From: a virus
Virus record (IMG/VR): IMGVR_UViG_3300032516_001137
Location: 1 to 23,810 of that record
Strand: one strand, 5' to 3'
Length of the DNA: 23,810 bases
The position numbers were made by a program, and so were the translations under genes. Of the stretch, positions 5,565 to 13,081 are shown piece after piece. The notes below the pieces were generated by a model that did no database searches, was not told where the DNA came from, and was given only the letters and a program-made list of their open reading frames with translations. The stretch's first letter is position 1; every line of letters starts with the position of its first letter.

Positions 5565-7013
5565 AGCTTGTTTCTTACTGGGATACTGATACTCATGCTT
5601 CATGCCATCAAGTGTCTTATTAATAAGTGGTAAATGGTCTAGATATCTTTTCTTTTCCCCTCTAGGCTCATGGCCTATTGATGGTGCGTAATCACAGTTA
5701 GCATTTACGGCTGCATCACAAGCCATAAAAACTATATCTGAACATCCCCAGCATTTCGCTACTAGGACAGCTGTCTCAATGGACAGCGGGAATCGCTTAT
5801 CCTTAACAGCTAATTCAGAGTGAATAACTGTTAATACTTTCGGATGGTCATGATACCATTTGCAGTAGAAGGGCAGAATCATAGTCCCATACTTACTATA
5901 ACAAGTCTCACCAAGTATCGTGTCTTGCTGGACACAGTATAATGGATTAGCTATAGCACCATGTTTCTCGACACTATGAATAGCCTCGTTCAAGGCTATA
6001 ACTGGGCAGTCAGGCTTGAACAAATCTCCCTTATCAAATGGTATCTTATCGAGAGTTGGCCCCTTCGCAACAATATAACAAGTCTTATCCTTATACATAT
6101 CTTTCTGGGTTTTAACAAATTCTGAATCACCCATTGATACACGATGCAGAATCCATTTATTCTTTTCAACTGGCTTACATAGTCTATTAAGAATAGTTTC
6201 AGCTTGCTTATTCTGCCTAATCAAGATGATACCACCATCAGCAGTTCTCTTGATACCCTTCATTTTGAGGACAGCAGTAATATCCTTACCTGCTTGGGTC
6301 TTTTGATACATAGGTAATCGCAGCATATCAATATATAACTGTGCATCATCACCTAAGAGTTCTCTCAGTTTCTGGAACTCTACATCCTGTACTGGTAGGA
6401 ACGAGTGTCCACAACCGAATCCCCTCCTACCGGGTAGACCTTTCAATCCAATTAACATCTTCTTTTCAGCGAATTCTAGGTACTTCTTGCCGGCGGCATT
6501 GCGCCAAAATAGGATATCAATACCTGTACTATTACCCTTACCAGTAAGTTCACAAGCCTGTTTTAATTTCTCAATATTTATGGAAGTAAAACCTGTTTGA
6601 CAAAGAGAAGCATGATTCCTATTGTGCATATGACGATAGGTCTGGTTCTGAATATTATAATAAATTGCTTCACCCTGACCAACTATATGATTATGTGCTA
6701 ACCAATTATTCATTTGTTCGATATAATTGGCTGCATAATAGTCATCATCTTCAATGACCATTATGTGATTATATTTAATAAGAGGCAGGGCTACAAGTAA
6801 GTTGAGATGTAGAGTGTGCGGAGGTTCACCCGCCAATCTTTCTCTTTTCTTGTAGTCCTGCCCGAGTGTACAACGTGTGTCTCTTGTGATTCCGTCATCA
6901 ATAACTATCCATTGGTTAGGCTTAACAGTCTGCCTACCCATCCACATCTCACAAAACATAAATGTTTCGTATCTGTCACCTGTCGGGGTGATTAGCGTAA
7001 TACCGTTCTGCAT
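5562..7013 (-). CDS. Two-domain glycosyltransferase (GT-A plus DUF115-like domain)
   Basis: This encodes 483 residues from the ATG at 7013 (AAAGG 8 bases upstream); a TTG at 7031 is the longer alternative. The N-terminal domain has GT-A features: ITLITPTGDR, IDDG (38-41) and the acidic EDDD (88-91), which probably binds the metal and nucleotide sugar. Residues 309-345 (DKTCYIVAKGPTLDKIPF ... VIALNEAIHSVE) match the glycine-rich opening of DUF115/MAF-like and sialyltransferase-like sugar-transfer domains, followed by MACDA and a conserved-looking His/Asp-rich tail. The protein may modify virion or host surface glycans. Its start overlaps the patatin gene by 38 bases. The domain assignment of the second half is less certain. 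Confidence 0.7.
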   Translation of the reverse strand: MQNGITLITPTGDRYETFMFCEMWMGRQTVKPNQWIVIDDGITRDTRCTLGQDYKKRERLAGEPPHTLHLNLLVALPLIKYNHIMVIEDDDYYAANYIEQMNNWLAHNHIVGQGEAIYYNIQNQTYRHMHNRNHASLCQTGFTSINIEKLKQACELTGKGNSTGIDILFWRNAAGKKYLEFAEKKMLIGLKGLPGRRGFGCGHSFLPVQDVEFQKLRELLGDDAQLYIDMLRLPMYQKTQAGKDITAVLKMKGIKRTADGGIILIRQNKQAETILNRLCKPVEKNKWILHRVSMGDSEFVKTQKDMYKDKTCYIVAKGPTLDKIPFDKGDLFKPDCPVIALNEAIHSVEKHGAIANPLYCVQQDTILGETCYSKYGTMILPFYCKWYHDHPKVLTVIHSELAVKDKRFPLSIETAVLVAKCWGCSDIVFMACDAAVNANCDYAPSIGHEPRGEKKRYLDHLPLINKTLDGMKHEYQYPSKKQA

Positions 7014-7887
7014 AGTCGTAACCTTTCTCAATATTCTCCGCGTTTGTTTTGGGATTGAACTCCAGTAGTCCTAGTATGTATGGTATCTCGATAGTTGTAA
7101 AACTCTTATCATCACCGACAATTGCTTCTCCGAGCTTGATACTTAACTGTTCACATTGGTAACGAGCAATCCAAAAACAATGCGAAAGAGCTTCAATAGC
7201 TGACAATGAACCCCCTTTTTCCATAGGTTTGTAAGCACCGAGTCTTATAATTGTGTACTTGACATCTTTCCATGCGGGGTCGATAACGGAATAGTATTTG
7301 GCATACTTAACAGCATTCGCTACTGGACTATTACAAGCTACCCCACCATCATATAATCTATTATTATCAAATGGGTCAGCAATCGCTGCGAAGACACCGG
7401 GGATGTTAGTTGTGATTGCACAAGCATCGTCAACACGATACCCATCGCGCAAACTCTTAACTGAATTGACAGCATCAATATCAGTAGCAAATACTTCAGT
7501 ATAGACTTTCAAATCACTCATTACTAAATCTTTAGCAAAAAGATTATGTGTGACCTTCTTGATGTTAGAACGGAAATACCCACCTTTCATCCAACCAAAT
7601 AGGAGAGGATACTTAATCAAATCCCATTTGGATAATGTAGACATATCAGTTACAAGTTTCTCAATACTTCTTAACCATAAGAGTCTTTCGTTATTACTGA
7701 GTCCACCTTTTTCATTCTTTATATTGGTATAATTAGAAGCAAGACACAAACATACTGCTCCACCAATACTTGTTCCAAACATTGCATCAAACTGTATTTC
7801 CTTTACCTTAACAAGATATTCTACTACACCAGTAGCATACAATCCTTCAGCCCCACCACCTTCTATTATTAATACTTGTTTTGACAT
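6976..7887 (-). CDS. Patatin-like phospholipase
   Basis: This 303-residue protein shows the full patatin catalytic set: the oxyanion-hole loop GGGAEG (10-15, with Glu where Arg or Lys is usual), the nucleophile elbow G38-T-S40-I-G42, and the dyad aspartate in D180-G-G. Such enzymes cleave acyl chains from membrane phospholipids. The ATG at 7887 was preferred because GGTGG precedes it by 5 bases; an upstream ATG at 7899 overlaps the lipoprotein stop but has no site. There is no signal peptide. Its neighbours are a lipoprotein and two small proteins after the tail genes, so a role in host membrane damage at lysis, or in defence interference, is possible but unproven. Confidence 0.85.
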   Translation of the reverse strand: MSKQVLIIEGGGAEGLYATGVVEYLVKVKEIQFDAMFGTSIGGAVCLCLASNYTNIKNEKGGLSNNERLLWLRSIEKLVTDMSTLSKWDLIKYPLLFGWMKGGYFRSNIKKVTHNLFAKDLVMSDLKVYTEVFATDIDAVNSVKSLRDGYRVDDACAITTNIPGVFAAIADPFDNNRLYDGGVACNSPVANAVKYAKYYSVIDPAWKDVKYTIIRLGAYKPMEKGGSLSAIEALSHCFWIARYQCEQLSIKLGEAIVGDDKSFTTIEIPYILGLLEFNPKTNAENIEKGYDYAERYYANHPDR

Positions 7888-7898
7888 AGAGCCACCCA

Positions 7899-8351
7899 TT
7901 ATTTAACTGGAACATTTGTTATCGGAACATTTGTCACAGGAACATTTGTTATCGGAATGATTTCAATCTTAGTGGGAGTAAGCGGAGTAGCTGTTTCCTT
8001 GATATCAATAATAAAAGGAATCTTAATAATAGATTGGGGTTCCTTCTCAAGCTTTAATATGGCATCCTGGCCCATTGGATAAATAATTATTTCTTCACAG
8101 AAAAGTGGATGTCCTGAAAGTAATTCATAGGTTACAGCAGTAACCTTAGCACCCTGTCCACGAGCCATCGGAAAAATAGTTAGAGAACCATAGCCCATGC
8201 CTAGTTCAATCTTACCGGGAGTATTAGCATCCATAGGGCTAGCCTTAACCCAGCCACCAGTCCACTCTGTACGGAATCCATTGAGATTTGTGCTAGAGCA
8301 ACCAACTAACAACATTGATAACGTAATCAAACCAATGATTGATGCCTTCAT
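7899..8351 (-). CDS. Phage lipoprotein with NVP repeats
   Basis: This encodes 150 residues. A lipoprotein signal peptide (MKASIIGLITLSMLLVGC) ends in the lipobox L15-V-G-C18, followed by Ser-Ser, which in Gram-negative bacteria favours transport to the outer membrane. The mature part is beta-type and ends with the repeated ITNVPVTNVPITNVPVK, encoded by 15-bp DNA repeats. GGAGA lies about 7 bases before the start. The start overlaps the stop of the Cys-rich gene and the stop overlaps a possible patatin start. It could be a superinfection or lysis protein; it does not look like a standard o-spanin in length. Confidence 0.75.
   Translation of the reverse strand: MKASIIGLITLSMLLVGCSSTNLNGFRTEWTGGWVKASPMDANTPGKIELGMGYGSLTIFPMARGQGAKVTAVTYELLSGHPLFCEEIIIYPMGQDAILKLEKEPQSIIKIPFIIDIKETATPLTPTKIEIIPITNVPVTNVPITNVPVK
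7909..7953. repeat. Three 15-bp tandem repeats in the lipoprotein gene
   Basis: GGAACATTTGTTATC, GGAACATTTGTCACA and GGAACATTTGTTATC follow each other without a gap and encode the five-residue units (I/V)TNVP at the C-terminus. Copy number could vary by slippage. Confidence 0.9.
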
Positions 8352-8638
8352 ATTTCATTCTCCGTACAAGGGTCACACTTTATATGATTCGTTACGAAGC
8401 TTGTCTTATCGCAGAAGTATACATACTTCTTAGCACCACAAGGCGTAGGAACATTTCTGAAAGAACGGAACTTACATTGCTTATAGATACGATGATGTAC
8501 CCAAGAGTCTTTCTCGTCAGGTTCATATCCTTTCTGTGGCATTGGAGGTTTGTGTCCCTTATGAGGATAAATAATATCCCCATTGAACATGAGTCTTCCG
8601 CCATTTGGTATACGTTGGTTAATTGGTTGTTGCTCCAT
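8348..8638 (-). CDS. Cys-rich hypothetical protein, 96 aa
   Basis: AGGAG lies 5 bases before the ATG at 8638. The N-terminal half is Pro- and Gly-rich (IPNGGRLMFNGDIIYPHKGHK). The C-terminal half carries five cysteines (QCKF, PCGAKKYVYFC, KCDPC) that may bind a zinc ion. Its stop overlaps the lipoprotein start as ATGA, tying the two translationally. No function is known to me. A second minus frame (8392-8604) is a shadow of this gene. Confidence 0.65.
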   Translation of the reverse strand: MEQQPINQRIPNGGRLMFNGDIIYPHKGHKPPMPQKGYEPDEKDSWVHHRIYKQCKFRSFRNVPTPCGAKKYVYFCDKTSFVTNHIKCDPCTENEI

Positions 8639-8646
8639 AGTACTCC

Positions 8647-8745
8647 TTATCCGTGTCCATCAGTACTAAATAAAGTCATTGCTAATATAATAGCAATCAA
8701 TATTACTGCTGAACAAATCATCAGACATAGAAAAATTGTATTCAT
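8647..8745 (-). CDS. Tiny membrane peptide, 32 aa
   Basis: An AAAAGGA site precedes an ATG at 8745 that opens a 32-codon frame: MNT, a single hydrophobic segment (IFLCLMICSAVILIAIILAM) and a short polar end (STDGHG) before TAA at 8647. It fits exactly between the Kelch protein gene and the Cys-rich gene. A membrane peptide next to a lipoprotein and a patatin fits a lysis-associated role, but length and composition alone do not prove it. Confidence 0.6.
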   Translation of the reverse strand: MNTIFLCLMICSAVILIAIILAMTLFSTDGHG

Positions 8746-8759
8746 ATTGTTTCCTTTTA

Positions 8760-9764
8760 TCAGCCTCCCAATCCTCTTGATGTAGCAAATGGTGCAAAAG
8801 TAAAATATGTCCAAGTATCAGTACTAGGTACATATTTATAAATGTCACTATGATTATAATAAATCCAACCATCAAAAGAATATCCAAACATGCATATAAA
8901 ACTTCCATCTGCTTGAGGGGATGTCTTAGCTTCTAACCAATATGTATCATCAGTTGAACCTCCAGGCACTCTTCTAGATAAAGTAGTCCAAGCATTTGCT
9001 GTAACATTATATTTATACCATCCAGTATTATAAAAATAAGCACTACCAGTTCCATCACCTACAAAGAAGTTCTCTCCAATCATCGTTCCAGTATTAGATA
9101 TACCAATATTAGGACAGTCTGGAAGATTGCTCCAAGTATTTGTCATAATGTCATAGACATAAGCTTTCTTACAAGTTCCAGTTATAGGTGGAGAAGCAGC
9201 ATTACCTAATGCTGAGTATATCTTTCCATTGTATGCTCCGCATACTGGCCCTCTGATTTTTAAGGGGTAATCAGCTATTGCTGACCATGCATTAGTTGTA
9301 ATATCATATACGTAACATCTCTCAAGATTCTGAGCAGTTACTCTACTATTGCCACCAATGATATAAATTTTATTATTATGTGCAGCGATACCACTAAAAC
9401 TATATGAATCACCTATGAAATCAGCAAGTCTAGTCCATACTTTAGAAATAATATCATACTCAAACCATTTAACACTTGCATTAGCAGTTCCACCTCCTGG
9501 CCCTCTAGTACCCATTCCAGAATATAATTTATTACCAAATCTTATACTCATGGGTACAACTATATCACCATCTGGGTATGCTGTTTCTGTAGTCCAAGTA
9601 CCGTTGGAATATTTATGAAAAAGCGTATACCAGTTAATTGTATGAGTATAATACCAACCTTTACCATATAAGAACTCAGCCCCTGCATCAAGTTCTAAAA
9701 CACCAAGAGGTGATCTATATAGGCTACCCATTGGTGTTCTAGCTCTTGCACCAGTATATGACAT
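8760..9764 (-). CDS. Kelch-repeat tail tip protein
   Basis: This encodes 334 residues. A short N-terminal part (SYTGARARTPMGSLYRSPLG) is followed by five to six Kelch-type blades with the typical pattern of paired Gly and a later Tyr/Trp: KLYSGMGTRG ... WFEYDIISKVWTRL, KIYIIGGNSR ... CYVYDITTNAWSAI, KIYSALGNAA ... AYVYDIMTNTWSNL and WYKYNVTANAWTTL. These fold as a beta-propeller, a common carbohydrate- or protein-binding scaffold. As the last of the tail genes it is a good candidate for receptor binding. Copy 2 of the junction palindrome lies 10 bases before its ATG; only a weak AAAGA site is visible. Confidence 0.8.
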   Translation of the reverse strand: MSYTGARARTPMGSLYRSPLGVLELDAGAEFLYGKGWYYTHTINWYTLFHKYSNGTWTTETAYPDGDIVVPMSIRFGNKLYSGMGTRGPGGGTANASVKWFEYDIISKVWTRLADFIGDSYSFSGIAAHNNKIYIIGGNSRVTAQNLERCYVYDITTNAWSAIADYPLKIRGPVCGAYNGKIYSALGNAASPPITGTCKKAYVYDIMTNTWSNLPDCPNIGISNTGTMIGENFFVGDGTGSAYFYNTGWYKYNVTANAWTTLSRRVPGGSTDDTYWLEAKTSPQADGSFICMFGYSFDGWIYYNHSDIYKYVPSTDTWTYFTFAPFATSRGLGG

Positions 9765-9774
9765 ATAATCTTTC

Positions 9775-9788
9775 TGATTACGTAATCA
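9775..9788. promoter_or_regulatory. Junction palindrome TGATTACGTAATCA, copy 2
   Basis: Exact copy. The minus-strand TGA at its edge is the stop codon of the 961-residue tail gene, as in copy 1; the Kelch gene starts 10 bases further on. Confidence 0.7.
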
Positions 9789-12671
9789 AGGACTGGGAGG
9801 TGCGTACTTACTATCATGAGCAAATGCTCTACTATCTGTATTAATATCCATCCAAACACATTTCCCATATTCCTTTGATGTCAAACCAGTTCCATTAAGT
9901 TGATATTGAACAGTAATTATAGTCCCAGGTTCCTTACTAGTTTCAGCAACATACTTTGGAGTAATTATTTGATATTCATCCGATTCACCACTTTTTACAG
10001 CCTTACGTACTTGTAACGTGTTCCATTGAATAGCTGAATAATCTATACCGCCAATAGTTTTTCCATTCCAAGTCATTTGTCTTAATGCAATCGGCATTGA
10101 AGCATACAGGAAACCATTTATATCAACAATCTTATTCTTAATAACAAATTCTTTAACTATTGTACTAAATCCAGAACTATCTACTAATCTACAATATAAA
10201 GTATTTGTATTAATTTTAACTATCATTGCATTGAAAAGAGTAAACATAAGAGTATCAAGAATCTCAGATTCTGTTAATGTTTGGTCGGCTAATGTAGCAT
10301 TTTCTTTACGATGTCTACCATGTTTTAATATGGACGGTAAAACACGTTTCATTGGACGTTTCTTCGTGATTGCATAAGCAAGTGTTCCTAAGCCAGCAGC
10401 AGGGTCGCCAGGATGTACATCCAAACTATCATCAAGATAGGCTTCACCTACTCCATGCTTCAGAGGTAGCCAAACACTCAATACTATTTGATGAGTGACA
10501 CTATCATGTCCTACCCCACGTACCTCACCCAATACTGGTGTGCCACCATTTATGAAAGGCACGTTGATTCGTATTGCATCCCATACCTGAACATTTAGAC
10601 TATATAGGAAAGTATTAATTTCAAGTGTATACCAACAATTACTCTTTCTATTCATCCAGAAATCATGACTCTTCTGTACTAATGATTTGAAATTATATAT
10701 AACACTATTTATCTCGAAATCATGTTCACCATATATATCAACATTATTTTCACTTTTAATTTTACTTTTTTCCGTTTCTTCGTAAGTAAAATTCCAGAAA
10801 GAAGTAAATTTAGTAAAGATATCATCTGAAGATGTCTTGGATATATCCATACTTTTGAAACGAATATTTGCTGCTAATGCCTCAAAGACATAACTAGTTG
10901 GTGCTTTAGAGAGATACTTTAGAAATATTTCTCCGGCATCTATGAATACACCAAGTCTAGCTAACCATGCAACTTCTTGTATTGCTTCAAGTGCATCACG
11001 CTGAGTCAGGAACGCAAAATGACTTGGATAATTTGTAATTAAAATACCTACTGCTGTAAAGTTTCCAGCATTAGGAATAAGAGATGTACGATTAAGAGCT
11101 ATCCAATTGATTACATCAGTAGCAGTATTACTATTAATAGATGAACGTAATGACATATAAATATTATTATCATCCCATCCATTTTGTGTAATATCTTTTG
11201 TTAAGTATAAAGTAGTCAATGTTTCCATATTTCCATTAACATTCAATACGTGAGCTAATGTTACTACATAATCATCCTCAGGTAATAAATACAGCACACC
11301 TTCGTTCTTACAACATACCTCAATACATTCTGTACTGGCGACACTATTGAAAACATATAAATCAGGTGGCGCATTATGTATTTTAACTGTTGTTCCAGGC
11401 CCAATATCCCAACGTAATGGTGAACTATCTGAGGGAAGCATTACCCATTGATATGGAATCTGTCCTCTAGCTTCAGCAATAGTTGCATGTTCACCATTCT
11501 CATCATCAGTAGCCCCACCAAGCAATACATCACGACCGAAAGCATCCTTACAAGCACGACTAAAATATATCTTATTATTAATAGTATCTACTTCTGTAAT
11601 CTGAGCAACAAAACTTTCCATGCTAATTTTTTTACCAACATCAATTTTGCTATTATCTTCTGCATCATCAAGAGTAGTATACTGGTCACTATTAATTAGT
11701 TCATGACAAGTAGAACCATCATCACGAATGAACTCAATATAATAATAATGTGACATATAACGGATATGAACAAACTTTCCTTTGAGGTCAAAGAATCCTA
11801 CACCATTTACCCATGCACATGAAGCATTATTATAATCTGAATCATCTACATTACGACCTTGAATGGTAATATTATTACGCCAAGGAGCGTTGAATTGTAA
11901 TACTGACGAACAATTAAATGTTTTACCATCTCCCTGAAATGTTCCACCAAATAGACATCCACCTATTTCAAGTACCATTGATTGATTAGCATAAGCCTCG
12001 AAACCACTTACTTGGAATCTAGTTGTATCATAAGTAAGTTTGAAACTAGTTGGGTCATCAGGTACGCGATACCAAGTTGTCCATGAATATATTTGTGTGA
12101 GTAATTTACCAGTAGGCCCACGACTTACCCGTACACCCGGCAAGCGCAGAACTGTTCCAAAACAAAGTGGAAATACTGTACCAATCTCTTCCTCACTTGG
12201 AAAATCAACACTTGTTTCTTTTATTTCAAGTAAGACATCTTTGCTATCCCAATCATTATTAACCTCAAATGCAAGAGTTCTATCACCCTCACTCCATGTT
12301 ATAGGACTCATTATCTTGCCAACTAGTATAGGAGTAATATCTGATTGTGTTAATCCCTCAAACCAATGATAAATAGTTACAGGACGCTTCTCAATTATCT
12401 CAGAATCAAATACAGTTTTGAGGTCGCCATCTATATCACAAAGAGTAAGATTCGCACTATCTACTCCACCATATGTCCTATCATTTATTTTTGAACTAAC
12501 GGTTCCGAAATCTGTTATTCTACCTTCTATATTCAAAGTGCCAAGAGTAAAACTCTTGTCACCATAATACTTAGTTCCACTTACCCAATCAATCTTAACA
12601 ATAACAATAGGCTCAGAGCCAAGTCTACGAGTAGACTGAGCAATCGTACCAGCAGTCAATGTTCTAGCCAT
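9786..12671 (-). CDS. Tail hub/tip protein, 961 aa
   Basis: The N-terminal region (SEPIVIVKIDW ... YGDKSFTLGTLNIEGRITDFG, then YGGVDSANLTLCDIDGDL) is of the type found in distal tail or hub proteins of long-tailed phages, with repeated beta-strand modules. The middle and C-terminal parts carry no recognisable enzyme motif; the end (PMKRVLPSILKHGRHRKENATL) includes a short basic linker before a last beta domain. GAAGG precedes the ATG. It follows the 121-residue distal tail protein and precedes the Kelch tip protein, the normal place for the tail hub. No lysozyme or peptidase motif was seen. Confidence 0.7.
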   Translation of the reverse strand: MARTLTAGTIAQSTRRLGSEPIVIVKIDWVSGTKYYGDKSFTLGTLNIEGRITDFGTVSSKINDRTYGGVDSANLTLCDIDGDLKTVFDSEIIEKRPVTIYHWFEGLTQSDITPILVGKIMSPITWSEGDRTLAFEVNNDWDSKDVLLEIKETSVDFPSEEEIGTVFPLCFGTVLRLPGVRVSRGPTGKLLTQIYSWTTWYRVPDDPTSFKLTYDTTRFQVSGFEAYANQSMVLEIGGCLFGGTFQGDGKTFNCSSVLQFNAPWRNNITIQGRNVDDSDYNNASCAWVNGVGFFDLKGKFVHIRYMSHYYYIEFIRDDGSTCHELINSDQYTTLDDAEDNSKIDVGKKISMESFVAQITEVDTINNKIYFSRACKDAFGRDVLLGGATDDENGEHATIAEARGQIPYQWVMLPSDSSPLRWDIGPGTTVKIHNAPPDLYVFNSVASTECIEVCCKNEGVLYLLPEDDYVVTLAHVLNVNGNMETLTTLYLTKDITQNGWDDNNIYMSLRSSINSNTATDVINWIALNRTSLIPNAGNFTAVGILITNYPSHFAFLTQRDALEAIQEVAWLARLGVFIDAGEIFLKYLSKAPTSYVFEALAANIRFKSMDISKTSSDDIFTKFTSFWNFTYEETEKSKIKSENNVDIYGEHDFEINSVIYNFKSLVQKSHDFWMNRKSNCWYTLEINTFLYSLNVQVWDAIRINVPFINGGTPVLGEVRGVGHDSVTHQIVLSVWLPLKHGVGEAYLDDSLDVHPGDPAAGLGTLAYAITKKRPMKRVLPSILKHGRHRKENATLADQTLTESEILDTLMFTLFNAMIVKINTNTLYCRLVDSSGFSTIVKEFVIKNKIVDINGFLYASMPIALRQMTWNGKTIGGIDYSAIQWNTLQVRKAVKSGESDEYQIITPKYVAETSKEPGTIITVQYQLNGTGLTSKEYGKCVWMDINTDSRAFAHDSKYAPPSP

Positions 12672-12689
12672 ATTGAGCCTTCTATAGTT

Positions 12690-12703
12690 TGATTACGTAA
12701 TCA
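12690..12703. promoter_or_regulatory. Junction palindrome TGATTACGTAATCA, copy 3
   Basis: Exact copy between the 121-residue gene (stop 12 bases before it on the minus strand) and the hub gene (start 18 bases after it). Confidence 0.7.
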
Positions 12704-12715
12704 GAAACTATTTGT

Positions 12716-13081
12716 TCAAGGTACTACCTCAAACTTTATTTCAAAATTGTATGTGAACTGATACCCGGCCCTATGATTAGTATTAACAAATTCGATTTCT
12801 TCAGTAATAATCTTTCCAAAATATATATTACTTTGCTCATCAATATACCGAATAGTTTGTCCACGACATAATATAAAGAATGCTTCTGCTTCCAATTTCT
12901 TAGTGTGAGTAATCTCTTCAAAGGGAAGAGAAAATTTATCAGCAGCAGGAGTGTAACGATAACTATGTAATGCTCCAGTCATGTCATGTTCAAACTTAGT
13001 CTTGACATTGACAGTATGAGGCATTGGAATCTGCGGATTAGGCAGAATTAACGTTGTAGATAAATATGTAAAAGTAATCAT
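12716..13081 (-). CDS. Distal tail protein, 121 aa
   Basis: The start overlaps the stop of the 606-residue gene as ATGA, with GAGAGA a few bases upstream. The protein is a single beta domain; the part FFILCRGQTIRYIDEQSNIYFGKIITEEIEF ends in a Tyr/Phe-rich strand (YQFTYNFEIKFE). The same arrangement (a helix, a GxxI-x-x-xD strand pair, then K-E-I-x-F and an aromatic E-F-T-F strand) is present inside the 606-residue neighbour, so the two share a domain. Such small domains sit around the tail end or baseplate; the exact place is inferred from order only. Confidence 0.65.
   Translation of the reverse strand: MITFTYLSTTLILPNPQIPMPHTVNVKTKFEHDMTGALHSYRYTPAADKFSLPFEEITHTKKLEAEAFFILCRGQTIRYIDEQSNIYFGKIITEEIEFVNTNHRAGYQFTYNFEIKFEVVP

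Noticed and set aside
5549-5566. Junction palindrome as an FNR/CRP-family box (TTGAT-N4-ATCAA)
   Set aside because: The half sites match, but the spacer is six bases rather than four, and the TACGTA centre is conserved too, which FNR boxes do not require.
8666-8908. 80-codon hydrophobic frame on the minus strand
   Set aside because: It overlaps the end of the Kelch gene and the small membrane peptide gene in another frame. The shorter 8647-8745 frame has the better ribosome binding site and fits the gap.
11448-12369. Plus-strand frames opposite the hub gene
   Set aside because: They are antisense to a clear long coding sequence and show no protein-like composition or start signals.
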